Shown here: in pieces, positions 53,243-64,000 of the stretch
Position numbering within the stretch: position 1 is the stretch's first letter
Layout of the letters: every line of letters starts with the position of its first letter
Origin: Telmatactis stephensoni
Lineage: Eukaryota; Cnidaria; Anthozoa; Actiniaria; Isophelliidae
DNA length: 64,000 nucleotides
Reading direction: 5' to 3'
Assembly: GCA_029948255.1 (NCBI GenBank)
Contig: JALIZF010001840.1
Coordinates: 310,001-374,000, forward strand
Position numbers and translations under genes: made by a program
The notes under the pieces: generated by a model
Told to the model about the DNA's origin: nothing
Database searches by the model: none
The model's input: the letters and a program-made list of their open reading frames with translations, nothing else

Positions 53243-53467
53243 GATCCATCGTTCGAATTCTTCCTGGGTTAAATTCCGATATTTTTTGGAGTACCAAAAG
53301 AAGTTTGTGCAGAGATGATATTCACTCAGTCTACTTGACAACTCTTAAAAATCTATTTCTTTTATCTGGAGTGCATTGATTTCCCGACTTACGAAGCATA
53401 AACTAAAAACAAAAATTTCATAAACATTGCGTGGAAATTTGCTCGAATTGATTTGAAAATCGCAAGG
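53243..53467 (+). pseudogene. Macrodomain exon relic upstream of kinase 2
   Basis: Nucleotide similarity to the second macrodomain exon of the minus-strand Deltex gene (34333 downwards). GGAGTACCAAAAGAAGTTTG with TGCAGAGATGAT corresponds to the GVPKEVCAEMM coding stretch. GATTTCCCGACTTACGAAGC with AATTTCATAAAC matches the coding stretch for the SPTNEAFRKEFHKR region, and TGATTTGAAAATCG the one after it. Indels and stops prevent translation. Its order and strand match the linker homology that starts kinase 2, so it is part of one captured segment. Confidence 0.7.
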
Positions 53468-53678
53468 TAGAATAGAATCAAGCAACGAGAAATAGACAAC
53501 CGAATGAGCATATCACTCGGCCACGAAGGTCAACACTGTCAACGAGTGTACCAGACGCTAGCAGGCTATCCAAACTTCCATTCAGACAGAAACTTTCATT
53601 TCAGACGTAAAGCTAAGACCAGAACCAAAATTTTCAATTTTTCATTTTTCGTTGTTGCAAGATAAAGCATTAACAAGT

Positions 53679-55594
53679 ATGTCCTCAAAAATGTCCTTTC
53701 AAGAAGGCTATAACAAACATCTTCAAGGGAATAAGGAGCTGCAGACGCCAGCAGTTGGTAAACCATCTAAGTTTACAATTCAGAGAGAAAGCCTAGACGA
53801 TTTCGGAACCAATACCAACTATGGTAACTGTGCTCATAAGGAAATTCGAATAACATTAACCAGAGGAAAACGCGTCCGTGAAGAAACTCGACGTAGATTT
53901 ATGGCTAAACAAGAAATTCGTGATGAAGAAACACAAAATATTTTACTTGGTAAGCAACGGGCTCACAAAGATACACAAACTTTACATGAAGAGCAACTTG
54001 ATCATCAAGAAACGGCACTAATCATAGTACAAAGAATGCTTAAGGAAGAACAGCAAGCACATGAAGATACACGAAACACTTTAGCTAAAAAGCAAAAGGA
54101 TCTTGAAGAAATACAAAGAAAACTCGAGGCAGAACAACAAGCTCATGAAGGTACACGAAACGCTTTAGCTGACAAGCAAACGGATCTTGAAGAAGCACAA
54201 ACAGGAGTTGAAACAGAGCGACAGGCTCATGAATATACTCGGAACTTTTTACTTGCAGAGCAACGGGCTCATGAAAATACACGAAGCTTTTTAGCTGCAG
54301 AGGAAATGGGTCATCAAGAAACCCAAAGAAGATTCGAGGCAGAACAACAAGCTCATGAAGATACCCGAAAGACTTTAGCTAAAATGCAACAGGATCTTGA
54401 AGAAACACAAAAGCGACGACTCCAGGCAGAACAACAAGGTCATGAAGATGCACGAAACACTTTAGCTAAAGAGCAAAAGGATCTTGAAGAAAAACAAAGA
54501 AGACTTGAGGCAGAACAACAAGCTCATGAAGATACCCGAAACACGTTAGCTAAAATTCAACAGGGTCTTGAAGAAACACAAAGAAGACTTGAGGTAGAAC
54601 AACGAGCTCATAAAGATACACGAAACACTTTAGCTGAAGAGCAAGAAGCGCACGAAGAAGCAAGAAATAGGCTCATTGAAGCGGAATCCACGATTACAAG
54701 GCTCCACCATGAAGCCTTAGAAGAATCAATAAATGCTAAGCATAAAAGTGAATCTGACTGGGTCTTATATCGAGATGAGATTTTACTCTCTGATAAGGTT
54801 GTTGGAGTAGGAGGATGGGGCAAGGTCGTAGAGGGAAAATTTCGTGGATGCAAAGTTGCAGTCAAGCAGATTCACGAGCTGATTCTGTCGCCTCACAACA
54901 GGAGACTTTTTGAACGTGAAATGAGTATCGCATCCAGATGTCGTCACCCTTGTCTTCTTCAGTTTATTGGAGCAACAAATGATGACCAAAGCCCTCTTTT
55001 TGTGACCGAACTACTGGACACTAGCTTGAGAGCCGTGCTACATGAGCGTGCGTTACAACCCGCGGAAATCTCGACTATTGCATTGGATGTTGCAAAAGGA
55101 TTAAACTACTTACATCTCAACCATCCAGCTCCAATCATCCATCGAGACATCAGCAGTGCCAATGTGTTGCTATGGAAACATGATATTCGTTGGCGAGCAA
55201 AAGTGTCGGATTATGGCACGGCTAACTTCATGCAGTACACGATGAGTGAATGTCCTGGTGCTGTGGCTTATTCTGCACCTGAAGCACAGACGTCTAGACG
55301 ATCACCTAAGGTAACTAATGAATTCTATTAGTGTTAGCCACTTACCAAGTAGGCATTTTTAAAGGAGAATGACGCGGTTTTTATTTTATTTTGAAGCTTG
55401 ATGTCTACAGCTATGGAGTGCTGCTCTGTGAGATGAGTACTCGGGAACTTCCAGATCCAAGAAGACGAAACCAACAGATTGCTACGGTGAAAATTCCGTC
55501 CCTAAGCTTCCTTATCAGAAGGTGCTTGAAGCAGAATCCCAGATGTCGTCCCGCCATGAAGGAGATTATTTTCATACTTGAATTGAGAGACTGA
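53679..55594 (+). CDS. Coiled-coil TKL-like protein kinase 2
   Basis: Exons 53679-55310 and 55397-55594 give an intact 609-aa protein. The first 30 residues (SFQEGYNKHLQ; LQTPAVGKPS) match the Deltex-gene linker (SFQQGYANPLQ; PQTPAVDKLS) in the same frame. Residues about 55-350 form a coiled coil of 14/28-residue repeats (consensus AHEDTRNTLAKEQQ). The kinase domain is about 360-605: GVGGWGKVVEG (about 376), VAVKQIH, HRDISSANVLLW (about 488), DYG instead of DFG, SAPEA, and exon 2 with DVYSYGVLLCEM and the terminal RCLKQNPRCRP motif. TKL kinases usually phosphorylate Ser/Thr. The DYG may lower or change activity, but the metal-binding Asp is kept. No signal peptide or membrane segment, so it is probably cytosolic. 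Confidence 0.85.
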
Positions 55595-55769
55595 TTGATC
55601 ATGATGCATAGTATTTGGGATAGTTATTACACCTCATTGATTATATCTTCACAAGTCTACTCGCTTTATTGAACCGCAAATATGAAAATGGTCAGTTTGC
55701 TTTGTTTTTGGAAATGTTGTCTGGCTAGGGTCCTCAAATCACGTGACTAACTATGGCTAAATCAATGCC

Positions 55770-56662
55770 TGTTTTGTAACAGAGCTGTTAGACACCAGTC
55801 TGAGAGCAGTTTTACAGGAGGGTGCATTTGTACCTAAAGAAATCACAGCCATTCCACTTGATGTGGCAAGAGGTTTAAACTACTTGCACCTCAATTGTCC
55901 AGCTCCCATAATTCATCGTGACATCAGCAGTGCCAACGTGTTGCTATGGAAACATGGCGAGAGTTGGAGAGCTAAAGTTTCAGATTATGGCACTGCCAAC
56001 CTCATGCGCCCATCCATGACACTATTGGTCCTGGTGCTGTGGTTTATTCTGCACCTGAAGCACAGACGTCTATGCATTCACCAAAGGTAATTTTTAAATT
56101 GGTGTATAGATAGTTAAGTTGGTTAAATTTCCTCGCTAATTCCTTTACTTTCTTGCTTCTATCTTAAATCGCGGTATAGTTAAATCTAATGGAAAACTAA
56201 GATTTTCATTGCATGCTATGAACGTCTAAAAGCTCTCACAATCACAGATCAGGCAGGTGTTTTACTAGCTTGCAGTAGAGTGAGACCTTTATTACAAAGA
56301 ACTGATGAGGTTTTTTTTTTACTTTGAAGCTTGACGTCTACAGCTGTGGTGTGCTGCTGTGCGAGATGAATATACGGGAACTTTCAGATCCCAGCAGACG
56401 AAACCAACAGATTGCTATGGCAACAAGTTCGTCGCTAAGGGCCGGTTCACACTAGCGCAATGAGCATAAGCGCAAGCAACATACGCAGACTCAGTAACAC
56501 ATTTATCACTTAGGTGTGAGAAAAAACAAAAACTTCTAATGAGCAGTACGCTATTGAGTCTGCGTATGCTTATGCGGTGTGTGAACCGGCCCTAAGGTAC
56601 CTCATTAGAAGGTGTTTGAAACATCCATGGAGGAGATTATTCTTGAACTCGAAAGTTACTAA
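55770..56662 (+). pseudogene. Broken kinase copy
   Basis: Begins abruptly inside the kinase domain (FVTELLDTSLRAVLQEG) with no N-lobe or coiled coil. It keeps HRDISSANVLLWKHGESW and SDYGTAN, then shifts frame before the activation-loop end (55770-56090 region). The second exon starts at about 56331 (LDVYSCGVLLCEM) and is split by a 154-bp MITE. The NPxxRP motif near the end is deleted. The closest neighbour is kinase 2 or 3. It is non-functional as a kinase. Confidence 0.85.
56439..56592. mobile_element. Harbinger-like MITE in the broken kinase
   Basis: Ends GGGCCGGTTCACAC and GTGTGAACCGGCCC, with TAA on both sides (56436-56438, 56593-56595). A TWA duplication with GGG-initial ends fits PIF/Harbinger. 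The inner halves are imperfect inverses (CATACGCAGACTCAGTA / CTATTGAGTCTGCGTATG). Confidence 0.85.
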
Positions 56663-57912
56663 GTTGATACCGTCAATCATTAATCTACATTCAAGGTGAT
56701 TCTCTAGAAAAGTCTAACGAACTTAATGCCGAATCATTGTTATAGGTAGTGGGCTGATCATAGTGCAAACTCACTCATGATCAACTGGTATGGGATATCA
56801 TCAAGCTGTTTTGACTTGATAAATGGCCATATCCCCATATTTGCGAGTGTTCATTAGGAGTCCAGTGCAGAAGGAATTAAAATGGAAGGACCACAATCCG
56901 TTGGTCTTCCTGGTGAATGAGTCAGTGTTGATCGCCACTGGTCCTATATGTGGTTCTCGATACGTTTCCAAAACGTGGCACCGCCTCATTGGCGTAGAGT
57001 TTGTTAGCTCGTTCTCTCTCTTGCTTTGAGGGTTTTTTTTCCGGCCGGAACCTAGCTCCGGTTTTCGTCGCTCCATCAAAACTCGTGATGAATTGGTGAA
57101 ACGAGAGTTGGAACATGTTAAGAAAAAAAATAGAAAGAACTGTGACAATATCAGAATTTCATGCGCATTTGATCATATTTCATAGATGGATGCTTGTGCA
57201 ATAGCTATACTGAGATCAGTAATATTAAATCAAACATTTACTTGTGCATGGTTTATAAAAAGATAACTTTGGCGCATTTGGACTGTAAGGGAACACTAGA
57301 ATCGTCCGACTACAGGAAGAAAGATCTACACTTCATCGTAGTGCTTCTATTACGGTTGCTCTCTGACTGGCTGCAATAATTTCATGATATAAGCTAATTT
57401 GCTTTACAAAACCTGATTAAATTTGTCTTACATTGAAAATAGTCAGTGTTGTCCCTGATTATACTTGTGTAAATGATGTGTGATTATTAGGATATATCAC
57501 GTAGGAAAATATGTTTAAACAAGCACAGGGCACGGTTGACAAATCAACTTCTGAGAAATGTTGTTACAAAGGAAACATCAAATATCGCTATTTGCTTGCT
57601 TAGCTGCAAAGTTATCTAACAAAAACATCCATGCTAACGTTTTTAACAAGCCGTTTAATTTTGATAAAAGAGGCAATCGATTTCTTCATTGCAGTATTGA
57701 GGTCATCGAATTATTGATCGCATATTTCACTGTCTAGTCTGTGTCATTTTATTATTTCAATTGCTATGTAACGTCATTTTGTATTTGACAGTGCAGAAAG
57801 AAAAACAACTTTAATTTGCATATTTTCGCCAAAACAATTCAAGGAATATATTTCCTGCTGTGGTCTCGCCAGTTCCCTTGACAAATAAACAGTAAATATT
57901 CGTCTGACGGAA
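56663..57912. other. Intergenic region before kinase 3
   Basis: No gene, repeat family or RNA recognised. The open frames are short and antisense pairs of each other. Confidence 0.4.
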
Positions 57913-60900
57913 ATGGCCTCTCATTCATGGACAGAAGATTTCGATAAAGAAGAAGCACAAAAAAAGTTCGCAAAAACCGGGAATGGCAGTGATGGGGCAA
58001 ACATGAGCAGTTCTAATTCTCCTGTAGTCAGTCAGTATCTTTCTCCTGTAGCTGTGGTTCATACGTTTGAAGACAATACAAGTAAGAAACGCTAACTAAG
58101 CTAATAATTTAATAAATTTCATTTATATTGGCATATTAGGACGTCGACGTGCCGTACCACTTGGCCCTCTTAAGGGAGGGTTTCAACTATGTGGTGTATA
58201 GCTATGACGGGTTAACGATTAAATATTCGGCTTACTGTTGACCGTTAAAAAATTCGGCATTTTTGACGTTATATGTTGTAAATGTAGAGACTTGATGGCT
58301 CATATTTTCTTTAATTTGACGGTTGATGGTAAAAAATGATAGCGTTTGACGGTTGAACCTGATTGAGACGCTGTATGTAGAGCTTTCCATACTCAGCCAG
58401 CTCAGCTGTTTGTTCGTACTGATGGCATGGGAGTCTAAGTGTTCTTGTATGTTCTAAATGATTTCCAGAAGAAATCTGATAGAGACTTGTAGTTACTAGT
58501 GTGTCGTGTATGTGTAGTGCCCTTTTTTACCCTTACCCTGTGCTAGTAGAAGATTATTTTCAGAACTCTGGCGGTTAGTCCTATTGGCCTACCTTCAGAT
58601 CCCTGCAAATAATTGTCTCAAACTCGCTAAATATATGCATTGTGTAGCCTGGCGGAAAACGCACATTCAAGCGAGCCCGTCGGTTAAGAAATAAATATAA
58701 CAAAACACGAGATGACTCGCGAGCGGTAAAACTACGAAAATGGGGTTCTGACACCAGCCAGGGATGGCACGAAAACGATAACCGTACAAAATGAATGCGA
58801 TGCGCGAGGAACGAATACTATAGATGCAAGGAGTGGACTTACAATGAATTTTTTTACAACTCGAATAGAATGCAATAGGAAGATATGCTATTTACAATAC
58901 TACGTTGATTACAATTAAATATAACGATAGAATACAATTATACAATTATATATTGTTTATTTCTATTTTATTTAAGAGTTGCAAGAAAGTCACGCAGAAA
59001 ACTCCCAGAATCCAAATAGCCTAGACATTAGAACTGAAACACAAACCAGTGACCAAAATGAGAGACAGGACGAAGGAAGCTATGCTGCGGCTGCAGAGGT
59101 GAAAAGCACGGAATTTAGCAAGTCAGAAGTGGATTCTGAATCATCAGTACATCCTGACCCATCAACAGGTCAACAGTCTTTTGGAAATTCAGAAGAAGAG
59201 GAAGAACAGGACAGGACCAGTGGAGAGTCCTTGGAAGACATAGGCCAAGAAGGCAACTTCATTTATCATTCTGAAACAAAGAATGAAACTACAAATGTTG
59301 AAGAAGAGGCGAGTTTGGCAAAAGCATCAAGTGGAAACGAAAGCATTACGAACCCAATTGCCATAAAATCCACAAGCGATAAACAGCTCATTAATAAAAA
59401 TGAGATTTTTAACGATGATAACAATAAAAAGTATAAAGATTCACAATTACAAGCAGTGAATCCGTCAAGAGATGGAACGCAGCTGGAACAAAACGATGAA
59501 GAAGGAGACAAATCACGACGCCCTTCTGTAGCTGCTATGAAAGAAATGTTTGAAGCTAAAGTGGATTATAAAGTGTTGAGCCAAGACACGGTAGGGGCAA
59601 ATGTGCAGTCAGTGGAAAGATCCGCACCTTTTCAACAAATAATGGAAAAATTTACTTTCCAGGGAGACCCCTTTCCAAATGGTAAAAAAATCAAAGATTC
59701 CATCTATCAAACCAGAAGCTCCTGAAACAAAAAGAAACAGTCGTGGAAAAAATATCGGAGAAATAGAAGGCAATTTCCACCATTCCCTTTCTTGCAGTGG
59801 ATCAAAGAATGACAGCACAAAAATGGCAGGCAATCAAAGTGACGATCAAGACAAATTAAGAAAAGTCACTCAAGGAAATAAACAATTTAATAATAGATGG
59901 AATATACCCACTGAAAGAGAACAAGTTCACGATGACGGTGGAAGTCCACCAGAAATAACATTAGCTACTGCAGGGCAACAATTTCTTTTGGAAGCACAAA
60001 GAATTCTAGCTGAAGAGCAACAGGCTCACAAAAATACGCAACAAATTTTAAGGGAAGAGAAAGAAGCTCACGAAGATACCAGGAAAACTTTAGCTAGAGA
60101 GCAACAGGCTCACAAAAATACGCAAAGATTATTCACCGAAGAGAAACAGGCTCACAAAGACACGCGTGGTGGACTTGAAAAAATTGTATCTGAAGGAGAA
60201 GAACTTTTTGACATTACACGAAGGCGTTTAAGCGAGGAAAAAGAGTGTCACCAAAAGACAAAAAGAACTTTGATTGAGGAGGAAAAGGCTCACGAAGAAG
60301 CCCGCAAAACTTTAGGCGAAGAGCAACAGGTTCACAAAGACACTCAAAGAATTTTAGCTGAAGAAAAACAAGCTCACAAAAATACACGTAGTTCTTTAGC
60401 AAGAGAGCAACAGGCCCACAAAGATACGAAAAGTTTTTTAGCTAAAGAGAAACAAGATCACGAAAAAACACAAACCGAGCTTGAAGAAATCTTAGCTCGG
60501 GGACAACAGATTTTTCAAGAAACACAAAGACTTATAGCTGGAATGAAAGCCAACAAAGACGAAGATCCACAAAGAATGCCTGCAGCAGAGCAACAAGCGT
60601 ATGACGATACTAGAAATAATCTCAGCGAGGTTTCATCACTGATGGCAAGGCAACGTGAAGAGATTCATCAATGTGATTGGATCTTAGAAAGAAAAGAAAT
60701 TGAAATATCAAAGATAATAGGTGTCGGGGGATGGGCACGTGTGATGGAAGGAAGATTTCGTGGAACTGTTGTCGCAGTAAAGGAGATTCACAAGGAACTA
60801 ATCAAACTGTCAGCTCGCAACCGACGACTTTTTGAACGTGAAATGAACATCGCATCAAGGTGTCGTCATCCTTGTCTTCTTCAATTTATTGGTGCTACTA

Positions 60901-62355
60901 ATGATGATGGTAGTCCGCTGTTTGTAACAGAACTGTTAGACACCAGTCTAAGAGCAGTTTTAGAGGAGCGCCCATTGGGACAGAATGAGATCACAACCAT
61001 TGCATTAGATGTTGCAAGAGGTTTGAATTACTTGCATCTCAGTCGTCCAGACCCCATAATCCACCGTGACATCAGCAGTGCCAATGTGTTGCTATGGAAA
61101 CATGGTGAGGGTTGGAGAGCAAAAATATCTGATTTCGGTGCTGCTAACTTCATGCAGTACTCCATGACAGCTAATCCCGGTGCTAGGGTTTATTCAGCAC
61201 CTGAAGCGCAAACATCAAGATATTCACCAGAGGTAATCAATACGTTTAAGGGCCGGCTCACACACCGCATAAGCATAAGCATACGCAGACTCAATAGCGT
61301 ACTGCTCATTATAAGTTTTTAGTTTTTTCTCACACCTTATAAATGATAAATGCTCTACTAAGTCTGCGTATGTTGCTTGCGCTTATGCATGCTTATGTCG
61401 CTAGTGTGAACCGGCCCTAAGTTATTTAGTTTTCACTTAATATGTGATGCCTATATATGTGGCTTTTACCAAAGAAACCTTTTATTAAAAAGCAACAGTG
61501 TTTTCTAACTTTCCCTGTCTATAACATTGTATTTTAACTACAAAAATATTTGAAATATAACGCGCGTATTGATTAGCTTGCTACGCACTGTATTTTTAAG
61601 CTAATTAAGGCTATCACTAAAATCGGAAAATATTATATAAAAGCAATATGAAACCATAGCTTGTCTCTTTACTGCGGTATAAATCCTCTAGAAGAAGTAA
61701 GGCACTCGAAAAACAGAACCAAACAGAACCCCTCAGCTATATACCCCACGTTCCTAAGTTGTTTTTCATGTGCTCTACATCTCCCACTGTGTAAATTTTA
61801 CAAAACGTTTGTTTGTTTGTTTGTTCCTTCCTGATTCAGTTAACAAGCTTTACGTTTACAGGCAAGTATTACTGAACCCTAAAAGCAAACATTGACTTCG
61901 CGGTGAGATTATTCCATACATCAATCCATCATTTCGTGTGATTGAGGTCGCTGGTGCCATAGAAAATGTTACTAAGCCGAGTACAGTTACAAATACAACA
62001 TAAAACGTCAAACTGTTGTCTCCTTGCACACTATAATCTCTTTGCATAATGCGTCATCGACGCGCAAGTTCTATTTTCCTTACTATGAAATAAAGTATGC
62101 AAATAGCATGCAAGAAAGAAAACTAAGGCTTCTTATCTTACTTTGAAGGTTGATGTCTATAGCTATGGAGTATTGCTCTGTGAGATGAGTACGCGGGAGT
62201 TTCCCGATCCTAGTACACGAGAACGACAAGTTTCTTTCGTAACTAGTCAGTCTCTAAGGGGCCTCATCACAAGGTGCTTGCTGAGGAATCCCAAAGACCG
62301 TCCCTCTACGGATGATATCATAGTTGAACTTGAGATCCAACATTCCTATAGATGA
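57913..62355 (+). CDS. Coiled-coil TKL-like protein kinase 3
   Basis: Exons 57913-58081, 58977-61232 and 62149-62355; about 876 aa if one base in the A7 run at 59684-59690 is discounted, otherwise the frame breaks there. Exon 1 (MASHSWTEDFDKEEAQKKF) has no relative in the other kinases. Residues about 57-300 are acidic and disordered, with GSYAAAAEVKS (shared with the Deltex linker) and RPSVAAMKEMFEA. The coiled coil of 14-residue repeats (AHKNTQRLFTEEKQ type) runs to about 610. The kinase domain is about 620-870: GVGGWARVMEG (about 637), VAVKEIH, HRDISSANVLL, a normal DFG (SDFGAAN), SAPEA, DVYSYGVLLCEM. It is the only one of the three with a standard DFG. Intron 2 carries a Harbinger-like MITE. 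Confidence 0.82.
61250..61417. mobile_element. Harbinger-like MITE in kinase 3 intron 2
   Basis: Ends GGGCCGGCTCACAC and GTGTGAACCGGCCC with TAA duplications (61247-61249, 61418-61420). It is the same family as 56439-56592 but inserted in the opposite orientation, starting 17 bp after the exon 2 donor. Confidence 0.85.
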
Positions 62356-64000
62356 AAAGCGAAAGCATCATCTTGGAACAGTTCTTTAATGTATGACGAA
62401 CTAAGGAGCAACGCAGTTCGAACTTAATGACTAGCTTGAGCAAAAACAAAAATATTGACAAAAAATAACAAACCTAAATTGTTAAATCTATTTATCTGAA
62501 AAATATTTTAAAACTTAAAGTTCCATTTTTCCCTCCGTCAATCTCTAATCAGATACGCAGAAGGCGTCAAAATATGGCGAGAACAAAAAAAGAAGTAAGC
62601 AAAGAGAACGAAGTCCTGTGGAATGACTGCTGTCCTCACTACATTTTGATTTCTTCTACGCATCTAGTGGAGTAGACGCACGCAACCAAGAAGTGCTCAC
62701 ACAATATTTAATGATGTTATCCATGCATCTGTACTTTTTATCGCACAGTTTTCGACCAATCAGAGTGCGCGTAATAAAATAATTTTTAGATAATTATAAA
62801 TATCACACTATGTTTTACTTAGTCTAATAAAGAAGCATTCATTTGTATGGAATGGGAAGAGGAACGGCCAGATTTTTAACAAGATCAGCAAAATACAGTA
62901 GCAAAAGTAGAGTATTTTTTCCTACTATCAGGTGTACGCCAGTAACAATTACCACCGTTTCAGTACGCGATCATTACTCTACTACACGGGGAGGCTGGTC
63001 GGCCCGTCCACAAAGATGAATAGTGCACTTTAATATTTAGTTAGTGTGGGTGGGTGGTAAAAAAACATTTTTAGACACCGTTTTCGACCGGTCCTTTCTC
63101 CTTTCAAAAGCTAAGATATGTGTGCACTTATAGCTTACAATATTTGGTAAACCAAACAATTATACAGAAGAATATCAATACTTCTCACTAGCATTTTTAG
63201 TTTACCATTATCGATCACTCAAATGACGCCTGTTCTTCCAACTGTTCTTTCAAGGGGAGAGGGGAAGGGAGGATAACTGTAAGTCTTGAGTTAGAAGTGG
63301 GACAAAAGCGCAAAGAAACTAAGTTGCCACAAAAGAACCATTCATCGAGTCACTCAATGAACTTCATATCTGACGATTTAGGTCCCTCCCCCTTCTTCTC
63401 CGTGACCAGCGAAGTGAAGTTCCGACCGTGCGCCTTGCCTTCACCCAGTAAAGCAGACATTAGTAAAATCGACTGAAACTTGGCTCTTCTCGGTGCCAGA
63501 CGCGTCCGTGTCCTTCCGCGCGTCCTCTCTGTGGATGATCAAACTTCAGCTCGATACACTGCCTTGGGCAGTTAAGTTGTATTTCAATTTAGAGAGAGGT
63601 ATAAGGAGGGAGGGAAAAGGTTGCTTGATCGAATTTTGAATGCCCCGCATAACTTATTCAGTAGACTTTTCCCGAATTTGATTGAATGACCACAGAACAA
63701 TGGTTCAACACTAAATACAGTTTATTTGTGGATTCAAAACCCCCAACCTCGACCCGAATCTATTGTTATGTGGTCAGTCATGCCTAATCGGTAATGGTCT
63801 ATTCTCATGAGAATCACTTTATATGAAGGCAATAAAGGAATTATCGAGAAAGTTAAAAGAGTGATGATTTCTTTAATTTGGGAAGTACCTCGATAGCAGG
63901 GCGCTCAAACGTATTGCGTACCACATTAGTTTATCGACAATTCTTTCATTCGTTCGATCGTTCACTCATTTATAGAACTTTAACTAAAATCTATTGTTTT
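62356..64000. other. Gene-free right end
   Basis: Apart from MITE copy 5, nothing is recognisable. There are no long open frames on either strand and no tRNA-like folds that I can see. Confidence 0.45.
62523..62775. mobile_element. MITE family A, copy 5
   Basis: TTTTTCCCTCCGTCAATCTC, then GAAGGCGTCAAAATATGGCG and AGAACAAAAAAAG, face CTACATTTTGATTTCTTCTA and GTGGAGTAGACGCACGCAAC. The tail is TTTTCGACCAATCAGAGTGC. The TGACGTCA cores have decayed. Confidence 0.6.

Noticed and set aside
59682..59797. Possible short intron in kinase 3 (GTAAAA donor, good pyrimidine tract ending TTGCAG)
   Set aside because: Splicing it still leaves the downstream kinase frame out of phase; a one-base error in the A7 run explains the break more simply. 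RNA data could reverse this.

Overview
This is eukaryotic nuclear DNA from a marine invertebrate, most likely a cnidarian (anthozoan). That placement is an inference. It rests on the AT-rich, intron-dense genes, an animal RELCH orthologue, Deltex/macrodomain genes, a tRNA-derived SINE, CR1/L2-like and Ty3/Gypsy retroelements and many small inverted-repeat elements. No species can be named from the sequence.

Layout. (1) 1-5967: no gene; a 1.7-kb terminal-inverted-repeat element with an 8-bp target duplication lies at 2691-4418. (2) 5968-26476, minus: RELCH (KIAA1468; LisH, coiled coil, HEAT repeats), reconstructed here as 31 coding exons. Its introns carry a CR1/L2-type LINE, a SINE, satellites and many MITEs, including a 1.3-kb foldback element (24015-25321). 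(3) 26477-29158: intergenic, filled with foldback elements. (4) 29159-38194, minus: a gene for an RRM-like, KH-like, macrodomain, acidic linker, RING, Deltex-C-terminal (DTC) protein, interrupted by about ten single-base frameshifts. (5) 39085-48529, plus: its intact head-to-head paralogue (1061 aa). Intron 1 holds a young Ty3/Gypsy element (39623-44116) with identical 99-bp LTRs and a CTCAC target duplication. (6) 49457-62355, plus: three tandem TKL-like protein kinases, each with an N-terminal coiled coil made of 14-residue repeats, plus a broken fourth copy (55770-56662) split by a Harbinger-like MITE. (7) 62356-64000: no gene.

How the genes may work together. The macrodomain-Deltex pair resembles the vertebrate PARP9/DTX3L system (ADP-ribose reading coupled to ubiquitylation). 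In vertebrates these are two proteins encoded by head-to-head genes; here both activities lie in one chain and two such genes are head-to-head. The 890-bp shared promoter holds an ISRE-like site. The kinases are tied to the pair by sequence as well as position. The N-terminus of the second kinase is homologous, in the same frame, to the disordered linker of the minus-strand Deltex gene, and a macrodomain relic lies just upstream of it. The third kinase shares a GSYAAAAxVK motif with that linker. This looks like an expanding cluster of possible stress or innate-immune function in which a TKL kinase captured the linker of a macrodomain-E3 ligase gene.

Caution: several isolated single-base frameshifts fall in short homopolymers (RELCH exon 18, the first and third kinases, parts of the Deltex gene). 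Some may be assembly errors rather than real lesions.
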